Positions 1 to 5,401 of a stretch of DNA of 7,803 nucleotides are shown here, in pieces. The position numbers and the translations under genes are program-made. Origin of the DNA: Rhodoferax sp. UBA4409 (lineage in GTDB: Bacteria > Pseudomonadota > Gammaproteobacteria > Burkholderiales > Burkholderiaceae_C); assembly GCA_002390825.1 (NCBI GenBank), contig DGQR01000002.1:1-7803 (forward strand), given 5' to 3'. The first letter of the stretch is position 1. Each line of letters starts with the position of its first letter. The notes under the pieces are model-generated. The model saw nothing but the letters and a program-made list of their open reading frames with translations, was not told the origin of the DNA and searched no databases.

Positions 1-174
1 CAGCTCATGGTGAGCGCCTGGAACCGCAGTGAAGTTCCGTTCACCATCGAGCCGATGGAGCGCATTGCGCAGTTGATGATCGTGCCGGTGGTGCAAGCCC
101 AGTTCAATGTGGTGACCGAATTCCCCGCGTCACAGCGCGGGGAGGGCGGCTACGGCTCCACCGGAAAGGCCTGA
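1..174 (+). CDS. dut: dUTP diphosphatase, C-terminal part (5' end outside window)
   Basis: This is the last 57 codons of a trimeric dUTPase, which hydrolyses dUTP to dUMP and pyrophosphate, keeping uracil out of DNA and supplying dUMP for thymidylate synthesis. Frame 1 is open from the first base to TGA at 172-174. Visible residues 3-9 (MVSAWNR) match conserved motif III of the family. Residues 20-28 (ERIAQLMIV) match motif IV, and RGEGGYGSTG near the end is the glycine-rich motif V, the flexible C-terminal arm that closes over the nucleotide in the neighbouring subunit's active site. The motif order and the short tail after motif V are as in E. coli Dut (about 151 residues), so roughly the last third is present and intact. 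It converges on the downstream PPIase gene with 5 bp between stop codons, and no terminator hairpin is visible between them. Identification is firm; the start is not visible. Confidence 0.95.
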   Translation, partial: QLMVSAWNRSEVPFTIEPMERIAQLMIVPVVQAQFNVVTEFPASQRGEGGYGSTGKA

Positions 175-179
175 TCGGC

Positions 180-713
180 TTAGTGCAGGTGATCGTTTCC
201 GGGGGCTTGCTCGTGCAAGGGCTGGACCCGGAAGAACCCGGTACCCAAGGTACCAGAGCCGATTTCTTCTTCACTGGCTTCCCGAACAGACTCTACTTTG
301 AGTTGAATACGGATGGCGATACCCGCCAGCGGGTGGTTGCCATCCAGCACCACGTGTTCGGGGTAAATGTCTGTGATGGTGTAGAGCGCGTCTTTGGGGG
401 CGTCCGGGTTGCAGCCTGCGGGTAATGCATAACCTTCCATGGTCAGGCCTTCTTGCAATTCTGCGGGAAACAGGCCGCGCGGCTCCAAGAAAATCAGCTG
501 GTCATTGAAATCGCCGAAAGCCTCTTCCGGCTCAATTTGCAATTGCACTTTATCTCCGGCTACGTGGCCTTGCAGCGCAGCTTCGATGGGGGGCAACAAG
601 TCGTTGCCGCCCAATAAAAACTCAACCGGCTCGTCCAAAACGTCCAGTTCTTCGCCCAGTGTGTCTTTCAGCGTCCATGTGAGGGCAACGACGCATTGTG
701 TGGTGATTTCCAT
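180..713 (-). CDS. SlyD/SlpA-like FKBP-type peptidyl-prolyl cis-trans isomerase
   Basis: This encodes a 177-residue cytoplasmic prolyl isomerase and probable folding chaperone. Residues 1-70 and 122-145 form the split FKBP domain (LLGGNDLLPPIEAALQG near 33-49, then EEAFGDF). Residues about 70-121 correspond to the insert-in-flap chaperone domain that marks the SlyD/SlpA branch. DGNHPLAG at 124-131 is the typical signature after the insert. E. coli SlyD (196 residues) ends in a long His/Cys-rich nickel-binding tail. Here the tail is short, with only three histidines (H167, H175, H177) and no cysteine, so a SlyD-like metal role is doubtful and I leave the symbol blank. The chosen ATG (711-713) starts exactly at the domain (MEITTQCVV). 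The open frame continues 24 codons upstream, but that extension lies inside roxA and has no family resemblance. A GGGAG lies about 11 nt upstream of the ATG. The gene is divergent from roxA and convergent with dut. Confidence 0.92.
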   Translation of the reverse strand: MEITTQCVVALTWTLKDTLGEELDVLDEPVEFLLGGNDLLPPIEAALQGHVAGDKVQLQIEPEEAFGDFNDQLIFLEPRGLFPAELQEGLTMEGYALPAGCNPDAPKDALYTITDIYPEHVVLDGNHPLAGIAIRIQLKVESVREASEEEIGSGTLGTGFFRVQPLHEQAPGNDHLH

Positions 714-729
714 AAGGCAGAATTCTCCC
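714..729. promoter_or_regulatory. 16-bp gap between divergent start codons (PPIase and roxA)
   Basis: Only 16 bp separate the two ATGs, so the ribosome-binding sites of both genes must lie here and the promoters must extend into the opposite coding sequence. On the + strand AAGG (714-717) is the only Shine-Dalgarno-like run before roxA, with a long 12-nt spacing. On the - strand GGGAG serves the PPIase. An 8-bp palindrome, AGAATTCT (719-726), sits near the centre. A weak roxA promoter could be TTGTGT (696-701) with CAGAAT (718-723, spacing 16), which would put the mRNA start at about the ATG. This promoter is inference from poor matches. Confidence 0.45.
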
Positions 730-1860
730 ATGAACATTGAAACCCCACTCCAGCTGCTCGGCGGCATCAGCCCGGAAACTTTCATGCAGCGCTACTGGCA
801 AAAGAAGCCGCTGGTGATCCGTCAAGCCATTCCCGGATTTTCTCCCTTACTGGAGCGCATCGAGCTATTGGAGCTGGCCGCGCAAGAAGACGTGGAGTCG
901 CGTTTGGTGGTGCAGGGTGCCCCCGGCAATGGGGATGCATGGAAATTCAAGCACGGGCCTTTTGCCCGCAAGTCCCTGCCGCCGCTCAAGCAAGCGGGTT
1001 GGACCTTGCTAGTGCAGGGGGTAGATTCGCATGATGAGCGGGTCCATGGCTTGATCAATCAGTTCTGTTTTGTGCCGGATGCGCGCCTTGACGATTTGAT
1101 GATCAGCTACGCCACAGACCAAGGCGGCGTGGGCCCCCATTTTGATAGCTATGACGTTTTTCTGTTGCAGGCGCATGGTCGTCGTCGTTGGCGAATAGGG
1201 CGGCAGAAAGACCTGTCGTTGGTGCCTGACATGCCGCTCAAAATCCTAGCTAATTTCGAGCCGGAAGAAGAGTTTGTGCTCGAACCCGGCGATATGTTGT
1301 ACCTCCCGCCCAAATACGCCCACGACGGTATTGCGGAGGGGGAATGCATGACCTATTCGATCGGCTTCCGCTCTCCTTCGCAGGCGGAGTTGGCGCAAGA
1401 GATTTTGCAACGCATTGCTGAGCAAGCGATGGATGACTTGCCGGCAACCCTTTACACCGACCCCAAACAAGCGGCCGTTGAAGCCCACGCTGAGTTGCCA
1501 TCCGCCATGCTGGAGTTCGCTCAGGCTGCAGTGCAGTCGGCGCTGAAGGACCCTAAAGCCATCGCCCGTGCACTGGGTGAATATTTGAGTGAGCCGAAGG
1601 CCAACGTATGGTTCGATGGCGAGGGCCAAGACGTCGCGGGTGCCATCCGCTTGGATCGCCGCACCCGTATGCTCTACGACGCGCATCATGTTTTTATCAA
1701 CGGTGAGAGTTTTAATGCCGCAGGTCGCGACGCGCAATTGATGCGGCAGTTGGCCGATATGCGCCAGCTGGACGCGAAAGAAGTACGTCGTTTGAGTGAG
1801 GGGGCTATCAGCTTGGTGCAGGACTGGTGCGATGCCGGATGGTTGCATGTCGACCAATGA
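730..1860 (+). CDS. roxA: 50S ribosomal protein L16 arginine 3-hydroxylase (JmjC/cupin oxygenase)
   Basis: This encodes a 376-residue Fe(II)/2-oxoglutarate-dependent oxygenase of the YcfD/RoxA family (E. coli YcfD 373 residues), which in E. coli hydroxylates an arginine of ribosomal protein L16. The N-terminal half is a JmjC-type cupin. The metal-binding triad is visible as H137-x-D139 in GPHFDSYDVFLLQ and H198 in YLPPKYAHDGI. R152 in GRRRWRIG aligns with the arginine that contacts 2-oxoglutarate in YcfD (alignment by eye). The C-terminal 150 residues or so correspond to the dimerisation and winged-helix part. Other family landmarks are RYWQKKPLVIR at 21-31 and the DxLYLPP-type strand near 188. 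The frame is open 97 codons further upstream, but that stretch is antisense to the PPIase gene; the ATG at 730 gives the normal N-terminus. The following gene overlaps its last 14 bp. All key residues are present, so it is probably active. Confidence 0.93.
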   Translation: MNIETPLQLLGGISPETFMQRYWQKKPLVIRQAIPGFSPLLERIELLELAAQEDVESRLVVQGAPGNGDAWKFKHGPFARKSLPPLKQAGWTLLVQGVDSHDERVHGLINQFCFVPDARLDDLMISYATDQGGVGPHFDSYDVFLLQAHGRRRWRIGRQKDLSLVPDMPLKILANFEPEEEFVLEPGDMLYLPPKYAHDGIAEGECMTYSIGFRSPSQAELAQEILQRIAEQAMDDLPATLYTDPKQAAVEAHAELPSAMLEFAQAAVQSALKDPKAIARALGEYLSEPKANVWFDGEGQDVAGAIRLDRRTRMLYDAHHVFINGESFNAAGRDAQLMRQLADMRQLDAKEVRRLSEGAISLVQDWCDAGWLHVDQ

Positions 1861-2347
1861 GACAACGTGGCCAGGTGAGGGTGCGTTTCTAGGCCCCTCT
1901 GAGTTCGCAGAGGCCGTCCGACAAGGCATTGACCTTGCCGGCCTGGAAGGCTGGAGCCAGATGGTCTGGGTCGATGTTGATTTTGCGGATTGGCCGTTGC
2001 GCGAAAAAGCGGTTATCGAATCTCTCCAGCGATGGGTCAAGCCCGGGCGACGGCTGACCATGATTGCGAAGCGTTACAACCAGGTCACGCTGCTGCACCC
2101 CCGCTTTGTTCAGTGGCGCGTGACTTGGGGTCACCTTATGGATTGCAGGGTGGTTAAGCATCTTGACGACTCTGAAATGCCCAGTGCATTGTTGGGGGCC
2201 GTATGGTTCTTGCACCGCCGGGATGCCGAGCGTTCGGTCGGTGTGTGGTCTCGTGAGCCCCGCTCGAAACTGAATTTGAAAGAATCGGTAGACGAGTGTT
2301 TCCGTCAAAGCTCCCCCGGTTTTCCGGCCTCCGTTTTGGGACTTTAA
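1847..2347 (+). CDS. Conserved-looking hypothetical protein coupled to roxA
   Basis: I do not recognise this gene with certainty. It encodes about 166 residues with a soluble, mixed alpha/beta look and no signal peptide or membrane segment. Residues 36-50 form a likely strand (WSQMVWVDVDFADWP), followed by a basic helical stretch (residues 51-70) and a second strand plus helix containing TMIAKRYNQVTLLHPRFVQWR (71-91). A short strand follows at 116-123 (LGAVWFLH). The tryptophan-rich pattern loosely resembles small uncharacterised domains with a phospholipase-D-like fold; this is an impression, not an assignment. The start is uncertain: ATG at 1847 overlaps roxA by 14 bp with a weak GGATGG upstream, whereas ATG at 1832 has CAGGAC about 7 nt upstream and would add five residues. 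Either start implies translational coupling to roxA, hinting at a translation-linked or co-expressed role. The composition matches its neighbours. No terminator is visible after the stop. Confidence 0.8.
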   Translation: MSTNETTWPGEGAFLGPSEFAEAVRQGIDLAGLEGWSQMVWVDVDFADWPLREKAVIESLQRWVKPGRRLTMIAKRYNQVTLLHPRFVQWRVTWGHLMDCRVVKHLDDSEMPSALLGAVWFLHRRDAERSVGVWSREPRSKLNLKESVDECFRQSSPGFPASVLGL

Positions 2348-2388
2348 GGTTCAAGAGGGTTTACCCGTACGCACTGTTTTGGGTCTTG

Positions 2389-2394
2389 TATAAT
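2389..2394 (+). promoter_or_regulatory. Candidate -10 element (TATAAT)
   Basis: A perfect TATAAT lies in the gap after the roxA-linked gene, 107 bp before the ATG of the Ala-rich lipoprotein gene. No good -35 hexamer lies 16-18 bp upstream; TTTACC at 2360-2365 is too far (23 bp). The promoter may therefore depend on an activator or be weak, or the hexamer may be chance. The placement in non-coding DNA and the exact consensus favour a real site. Confidence 0.5.
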
Positions 2395-2456
2395 TTCAAG
2401 CTCTGATGGAAAGAGACCGAATGCTTTACGTCAGGGCTGGGTGGTTCGCTATCCAG

Positions 2457-2474
2457 ACAATTTCCGGAAATTGT
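2457..2474. repeat. Perfect 18-bp palindrome (possible operator)
   Basis: ACAATTTCCGGAAATTGT reads the same on both strands with no mismatch and no central spacer. The symmetry axis lies between 2465 and 2466, 28 bp before the lipoprotein ATG and about 55-65 bp downstream of the likely transcription start. A gapless palindrome makes a poor RNA hairpin, since several central bases must open as a loop, so a site for a dimeric DNA-binding protein is the more natural reading. A downstream position relative to the -10 element would fit a roadblock-type repressor. The cognate protein is not identifiable from this window. Confidence 0.55.
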
Positions 2475-2501
2475 TTCGTTAACTCACTGAAGTCTTTAAA
2501 A

Positions 2502-2708
2502 ATGAACAAGTCTCTCGTTTTGGCAGCATTGATCGCTGCTGCTGCTCTGGCTGCTTGCGGTAAGAAAGAAGAAGCTCCTGCTGCTGCTCCCGCTGCTGTT
2601 GAAGCTCCTGCTGCTGCTGCATCCGCTCCTGAAGCTGCTGCTCCTGCAGCTGCTGCTTCCGAAGCCACTGCTCCTGCAGCTGCTGCTTCCGAGCCAGCCA
2701 AGCAATAA
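2502..2708 (+). CDS. Small alanine/proline-rich lipoprotein
   Basis: This encodes a 68-residue precursor lipoprotein. Residues 1-18 form a signal peptide (M-N-K start, hydrophobic L/A core) ending in the lipobox L16-A17-A18-C19, so the mature form is about 50 residues anchored by lipidated Cys19. GKKEE follows, then a low-complexity tail of Ala, Pro, Glu and Ser ending EPAKQ. Half of all residues (34 of 68) are alanine. There is no aspartate at +2 after the cysteine, so outer-membrane sorting is likely. The tail has no recognisable domain and is probably an extended flexible segment; function unknown. Codon use is striking: 27 of 34 Ala codons are GCT and none is GCG, unlike the GCC/GCG-rich neighbours, which may mark high expression or repeat expansion. 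A weak TGAAG lies about 10 nt before the ATG. The gene is followed at once by a strong terminator, so it is probably monocistronic. Confidence 0.85.
   Translation: MNKSLVLAALIAAAALAACGKKEEAPAAAPAAVEAPAAAASAPEAAAPAAAASEATAPAAAASEPAKQ
2631..2690 (+). repeat. Two-copy 30-bp tandem repeat inside the lipoprotein gene
   Basis: Units 2631-2660 and 2661-2690 match at 28 of 30 positions, differing only at the sixth and seventh bases. Each encodes the decapeptide E-A-(A/T)-A-P-A-A-A-A-S. Because 30 is a multiple of three, gain or loss of a unit would keep the frame, so length variation between strains is plausible. A looser related stretch (APAAAAS-type) precedes it. Confidence 0.85.
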
Positions 2709-2722
2709 TCTGCTTGCAGACG

Positions 2723-2753
2723 AAAAAAAACCACCTTTCGGTGGTTTTTTTTT
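2723..2753. terminator. Bidirectional rho-independent terminator
   Basis: A run of eight A (2723-2730), the arm CCACC (2731-2735), a TTTC loop (2736-2739), the arm GGTGG (2740-2744) and nine T (2745-2753) form a textbook intrinsic terminator. The A run provides the U tract on the - strand, so the structure can end transcription both from the lipoprotein gene (stop 2708, 14 bp away) and from bamC (stop at 2788, 34 bp away on the other side). With the A-T pairs included, the stem can extend to 13 bp. Confidence 0.93.
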
Positions 2754-2787
2754 GCCGGTACATCGCCTCATGGCGATGCAACTCCGC

Positions 2788-3867
2788 TTATTTGATGTCG
2801 TCAGCGATGACTTTCACAATTTTTTGAGCAACTGCGGTGGTCTCGGGGTTGCCATTGGCATCCAGCACGCTGATCGTTGATTTCTCACCTGCGCTGCGCA
2901 CCGCAATTTGGTATTTGAGCGCGACGTTGGCTTTGGTGCCACTGAACATCTTGCTGAAAAAGCCGGGCTCGGCCTTGTCGGAGGTCAGTTCCTGGTAGCG
3001 AACAAAGTAAACACCCTGTTTGCGGTCACGATCTTCCACCGTGAAGCCGGTTCTGTCCAAGGCGAGTCCCGTGCGGCGCCATGCCCTGTCAAAGCCCTCG
3101 TCCAGTTGAACAACCGGCTGACCATTCACGCTGGCAACGGTAGCCACTTGTTTGGTAACGCTATTGGCCACCAGTGCCTTGGATTGCTCTTGAGACACTC
3201 CCAGCTTGACCATCAAGCGCCGCAAAAACTCAGCTTCAAGTTCAGGGTCCGCTGCTCGCGGTTGCCACACGGTTTCGTTGGTGCGGTCGGCCGTATAGAC
3301 CTCCACCATGCCCCGGTGACTAATGAAAATTTCGGTGTTCCCGTTGCTATCCCGCTCCAAGCGGGTGCGGAACTTGTCTCGCTCAGGGGTTGAGTAGAAC
3401 GAGTCCAGCAGCCTGCCCAAGGAGGCGCGCAGGAAGTCTTGTGGAAGCTTGGCGCGGTTTTCCGCCCAATCGGTTTCCATGATGCCCAGTTTGTCTTGGT
3501 CGAGCGCCAACAAGAAACCGTTTTCTTGCCAGAAGTCTTTCACCGGCTCCCACAGCTTTTCAGCCGGGCGGTTTACCACCAGCCAACGCTGGTTGCCTGC
3601 GCGCTCGATTCTTACGTCACCCACCGCCAATGCCGCGACGTCGGATTTTTCCGTCACCGCCTGGGTTGTCTTGGTGGCATTTGCAGAGACTGCACCACCC
3701 ACCACGGTGTAGGGGGTGTCCTTGTTCAACTGGGTGAGATCGGGCGGAACGTCCAAGCGAGGGGCTTTTGCTGCAGAGCGGTAGTCCACTTTGTCTGTTT
3801 CCAGTGCGGTGCAGGCTCCCAAGCCAATCGTCGCGCTGAGCAAAATAACTTTAGAAATGGAATTCAC
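2788..3867 (-). CDS. bamC: Outer membrane protein assembly factor BamC (lipoprotein)
   Basis: This encodes a 359-residue lipoprotein subunit of the BAM complex, which inserts beta-barrel proteins into the outer membrane. A short signal peptide ends in the lipobox L16-G17-A18-C19. The segment at 27-47 (VDYRSAAKAPRLDVPPDLT) matches the conserved N-terminal stretch that in E. coli BamC lies along BamD. Two helix-grip domains follow, at about 90-210 (beginning VRIERAGNQRWLVV) and 220-350 (QLDEGFDRAWRRTGLALDR). The length is close to E. coli BamC (344). Start choice: GTG at 3867 has GAGG 6 nt upstream, an ideal ribosome-binding site. The in-frame TTG at 3879, which would add four residues, overlaps that site and is less likely. 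The gene lies 25 bp after dapA in the classical dapA-bamC order and ends at the bidirectional terminator. Confidence 0.93.
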   Translation of the reverse strand: MNSISKVILLSATIGLGACTALETDKVDYRSAAKAPRLDVPPDLTQLNKDTPYTVVGGAVSANATKTTQAVTEKSDVAALAVGDVRIERAGNQRWLVVNRPAEKLWEPVKDFWQENGFLLALDQDKLGIMETDWAENRAKLPQDFLRASLGRLLDSFYSTPERDKFRTRLERDSNGNTEIFISHRGMVEVYTADRTNETVWQPRAADPELEAEFLRRLMVKLGVSQEQSKALVANSVTKQVATVASVNGQPVVQLDEGFDRAWRRTGLALDRTGFTVEDRDRKQGVYFVRYQELTSDKAEPGFFSKMFSGTKANVALKYQIAVRSAGEKSTISVLDANGNPETTAVAQKIVKVIADDIK

Positions 3868-3892
3868 AAAAATCCTCAAAATGGCAGCGCGC

Positions 3893-4789
3893 TTAGATCA
3901 GACCAGCGGTTTGCATGGCCTTTTCAAGGGCGGGTTGGCTGGCTTCTGTCAGCGGTGTCAAAGGCAAGCGCAGGGCAGGCTTGCTCAGCCCCATGCGTGA
4001 AACCGCCCACTTCACAGGAATCGGGTTGGATTCGATGAATAGAGTCTTGTGGACGGGCAAAAGTTTCATCTGGATTTCCATGGCGCGCGCTACATCTCCG
4101 GCAATAGCTGCCTTGCACAGCTCATGCATCAGACGCGGTGCCACGTTGGCAGTCACGCTCACGTTGCCGTGGCCGCCGCACAACATCAGCGCCACCGCGG
4201 TCGGGTCGTCTCCGCTGTAGATCGAAAACTCTTTCGGTGCATCTTTGATGAGCCACTGGGCGCGCTCAATGTTGCCGGTTGCTTCTTTGATCCCCACGAT
4301 TCCGGGCACCTGTGTCAGGCGCAAGACGGTGTCGTGTGCCATATCGGCCACCGAGCGACCGGGCACGTTGTAAAGCACGATCGGCAGGTCGCCGGTAGCT
4401 TCTGCAATGGCCTTGAAGTGTTGGAACTGGCCTTCTTGGGTCGGCTTGTTGTAGTAGGGCACGACTTGCAATTGGCAGTCTGCGCCGACTTGCTTGGCAA
4501 AGCGGGCCAAGGCAATCGCCTCACGGGTGGAGTTGCCGCCACAGCCGGCCATGATTGGCACACGCCCGGCGGATTGCTCGACCGAGACGCGGATGATTTC
4601 GCAATGTTCTTCAACACTGACGGTGGGGGACTCACCGGTGGTGCCCACAACGCCAATGCAATCGGTGCCTTCGGCGATATGCCAATCGATGAGTTTGCGC
4701 AGCGCGGGGTAATCCACGGAGCCGTCGTCAAGCATCGGAGTGATAAGGGCTACGATGCTGCCCCGGATTGGACCTTTAGAAGCGTTCAT
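3893..4789 (-). CDS. dapA: 4-hydroxy-tetrahydrodipicolinate synthase
   Basis: This encodes a 298-residue cytoplasmic TIM-barrel enzyme that condenses pyruvate with aspartate semialdehyde, the first committed step towards diaminopimelate and lysine. The substrate-pocket motif GTTGES lies at 49-54 (T50, T51). Y140 and R145 lie in VLYNVPGR, and the Schiff-base lysine is K168 in GIVGIKEATG; these match E. coli T44, T45, Y133, R138 and K161 with a constant offset of 7. The length fits the family (about 292). The ATG at 4789 gives a normal N-terminus. An in-frame TTG at 4813 would add eight residues without family support. No clear Shine-Dalgarno sequence precedes the ATG. The gene sits 33 bp after the methyltransferase stop and 25 bp before bamC, linking wall-precursor supply with outer-membrane assembly, an arrangement also seen in E. 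coli. All catalytic residues are present. Confidence 0.96.
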   Translation of the reverse strand: MNASKGPIRGSIVALITPMLDDGSVDYPALRKLIDWHIAEGTDCIGVVGTTGESPTVSVEEHCEIIRVSVEQSAGRVPIMAGCGGNSTREAIALARFAKQVGADCQLQVVPYYNKPTQEGQFQHFKAIAEATGDLPIVLYNVPGRSVADMAHDTVLRLTQVPGIVGIKEATGNIERAQWLIKDAPKEFSIYSGDDPTAVALMLCGGHGNVSVTANVAPRLMHELCKAAIAGDVARAMEIQMKLLPVHKTLFIESNPIPVKWAVSRMGLSKPALRLPLTPLTEASQPALEKAMQTAGLI

Positions 4790-4822
4790 GTCGAGTGTTG
4801 AATCTGTAAACAAACATTTTAA

Positions 4823-5401
4823 CTAGAGTGCATAGCGCGCCGGAGCGCCGTTGCGTGCACTTGGGGTAAAGATACTAGTGGCCGCAATACGCTGAACGAA
4901 ACGGTCGGGTTGTTCTAAAAAACCGTTTTCATAGGCCACGATGTGCAAAACGCTACAAATCTGCAGCAATTCACCGTTTTTCAGCAAAAAATCAGGCCGG
5001 GCAGGGCGCCCCACCGTCTCGTTGCCCGCAGCAAATGTTTCATAGAGCAAGACGCCGCCCGGTGCCAGACTGGCCAGTAATGTGTCCATGAGTGGCCGCC
5101 ACAGGTAATGGGTCACCACAATCGCGTCAAACAACTCAGGCTCGGCGTTGGCCTCGTTCACCAAAGGCCATGGCGCGTTTTCGATATCGGCCCGCACGAG
5201 TCTGACATTTGGCATGACTTGGCGAGCACTTTCAATATCTTGGTCGACGCCTGTCACCTTGCAGCCGCGCCCGGCAAACCAATGAAGGTGGCGCCCACTG
5301 CCGCAAGCCACGTCCAAAACTGAGGCCCCCGGCGGGATGAGGTGGCTCCAGCGCTGAATCCAGGGCGACGGTGCAGACAACTGCCGGTGCGGTGTGTGCA
5401 T
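4823..5401 (-). CDS. Class I SAM-dependent methyltransferase (TehB-like)
   Basis: This encodes 192 residues with a Rossmann-type methyltransferase fold. Motif I, VLDVACGSGRH at 28-38, binds S-adenosylmethionine. D53 in GVDQD (51-55) is the acidic residue expected to hold the ribose hydroxyls. ADIENAPWPL (71-80) fits the adenine-contacting loop, FDAIVVTHYLWRPL (91-104) is strand 4, and PGGVLLYETFA (114-124) is strand 5. No added substrate domain is seen; a small-molecule substrate, as in the TehB/UbiE-like groups, is possible but cannot be fixed from sequence. The ATG at 5401 overlaps the SDR stop by one base (TGATG), a coupling arrangement. A GTG one codon earlier is an alternative. The family is certain, the function unknown. 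Confidence 0.88.
   Translation of the reverse strand: MHTPHRQLSAPSPWIQRWSHLIPPGASVLDVACGSGRHLHWFAGRGCKVTGVDQDIESARQVMPNVRLVRADIENAPWPLVNEANAEPELFDAIVVTHYLWRPLMDTLLASLAPGGVLLYETFAAGNETVGRPARPDFLLKNGELLQICSVLHIVAYENGFLEQPDRFVQRIAATSIFTPSARNGAPARYAL

Larger units (their letters stand above)
2348..2501. other. Non-coding leader region upstream of small lipoprotein gene
   Basis: These 154 bp contain no gene I can support. They hold a consensus -10 hexamer (2389-2394), a weak stem (2437-2442 pairing with 2451-2456, one G-U pair, 8-nt loop) and a perfect 18-bp palindrome (2457-2474). If transcription begins about 7 nt after the -10 element, the lipoprotein mRNA has a leader of about 100 nt. The frame of the lipoprotein gene is open through this leader back to an ATG at 2406, but a start there would push the signal peptide inside the protein. 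Confidence 0.6.

Noticed and set aside
240..254. GGTACC-CAA-GGTACC hairpin near the 3' end of the PPIase gene as a terminator
   Set aside because: It lies inside the coding sequence, the stem is only 6 bp, and no T run follows on either strand; it encodes GTLGT in a conserved-looking tail.
439..729. 97-codon upstream extension of roxA
   Set aside because: It is antisense to the PPIase coding region and not part of the RoxA family; the ATG at 730 gives the expected length.
1246..2061. A 271-codon open frame on the - strand opposite roxA and the following gene
   Set aside because: It is antisense to roxA, whose catalytic motifs are intact, and its product has no family resemblance; long antisense frames are common in GC-rich DNA.
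2437..2456. A tRNA-like or T-arm-like hairpin in the lipoprotein leader (loop GGTTCGCT)
   Set aside because: There is no acceptor stem, D-arm or anticodon arm around it, and the stem includes a G-U pair; most likely chance.
2406..2501. N-terminal extension of the lipoprotein (ATG at 2406 or 2421)
   Set aside because: It would place the signal peptide about 30 residues inside the protein and remove the normal M-N-K start. The leader holds a palindrome and no coding signal.
2426..2781. Several - strand frames rich in Gln, Ser or Ala opposite the lipoprotein gene
   Set aside because: GCT/CTG repeats are open in all frames, giving poly-Gln, poly-Ser and poly-Leu shadows; these frames also cross the terminator.
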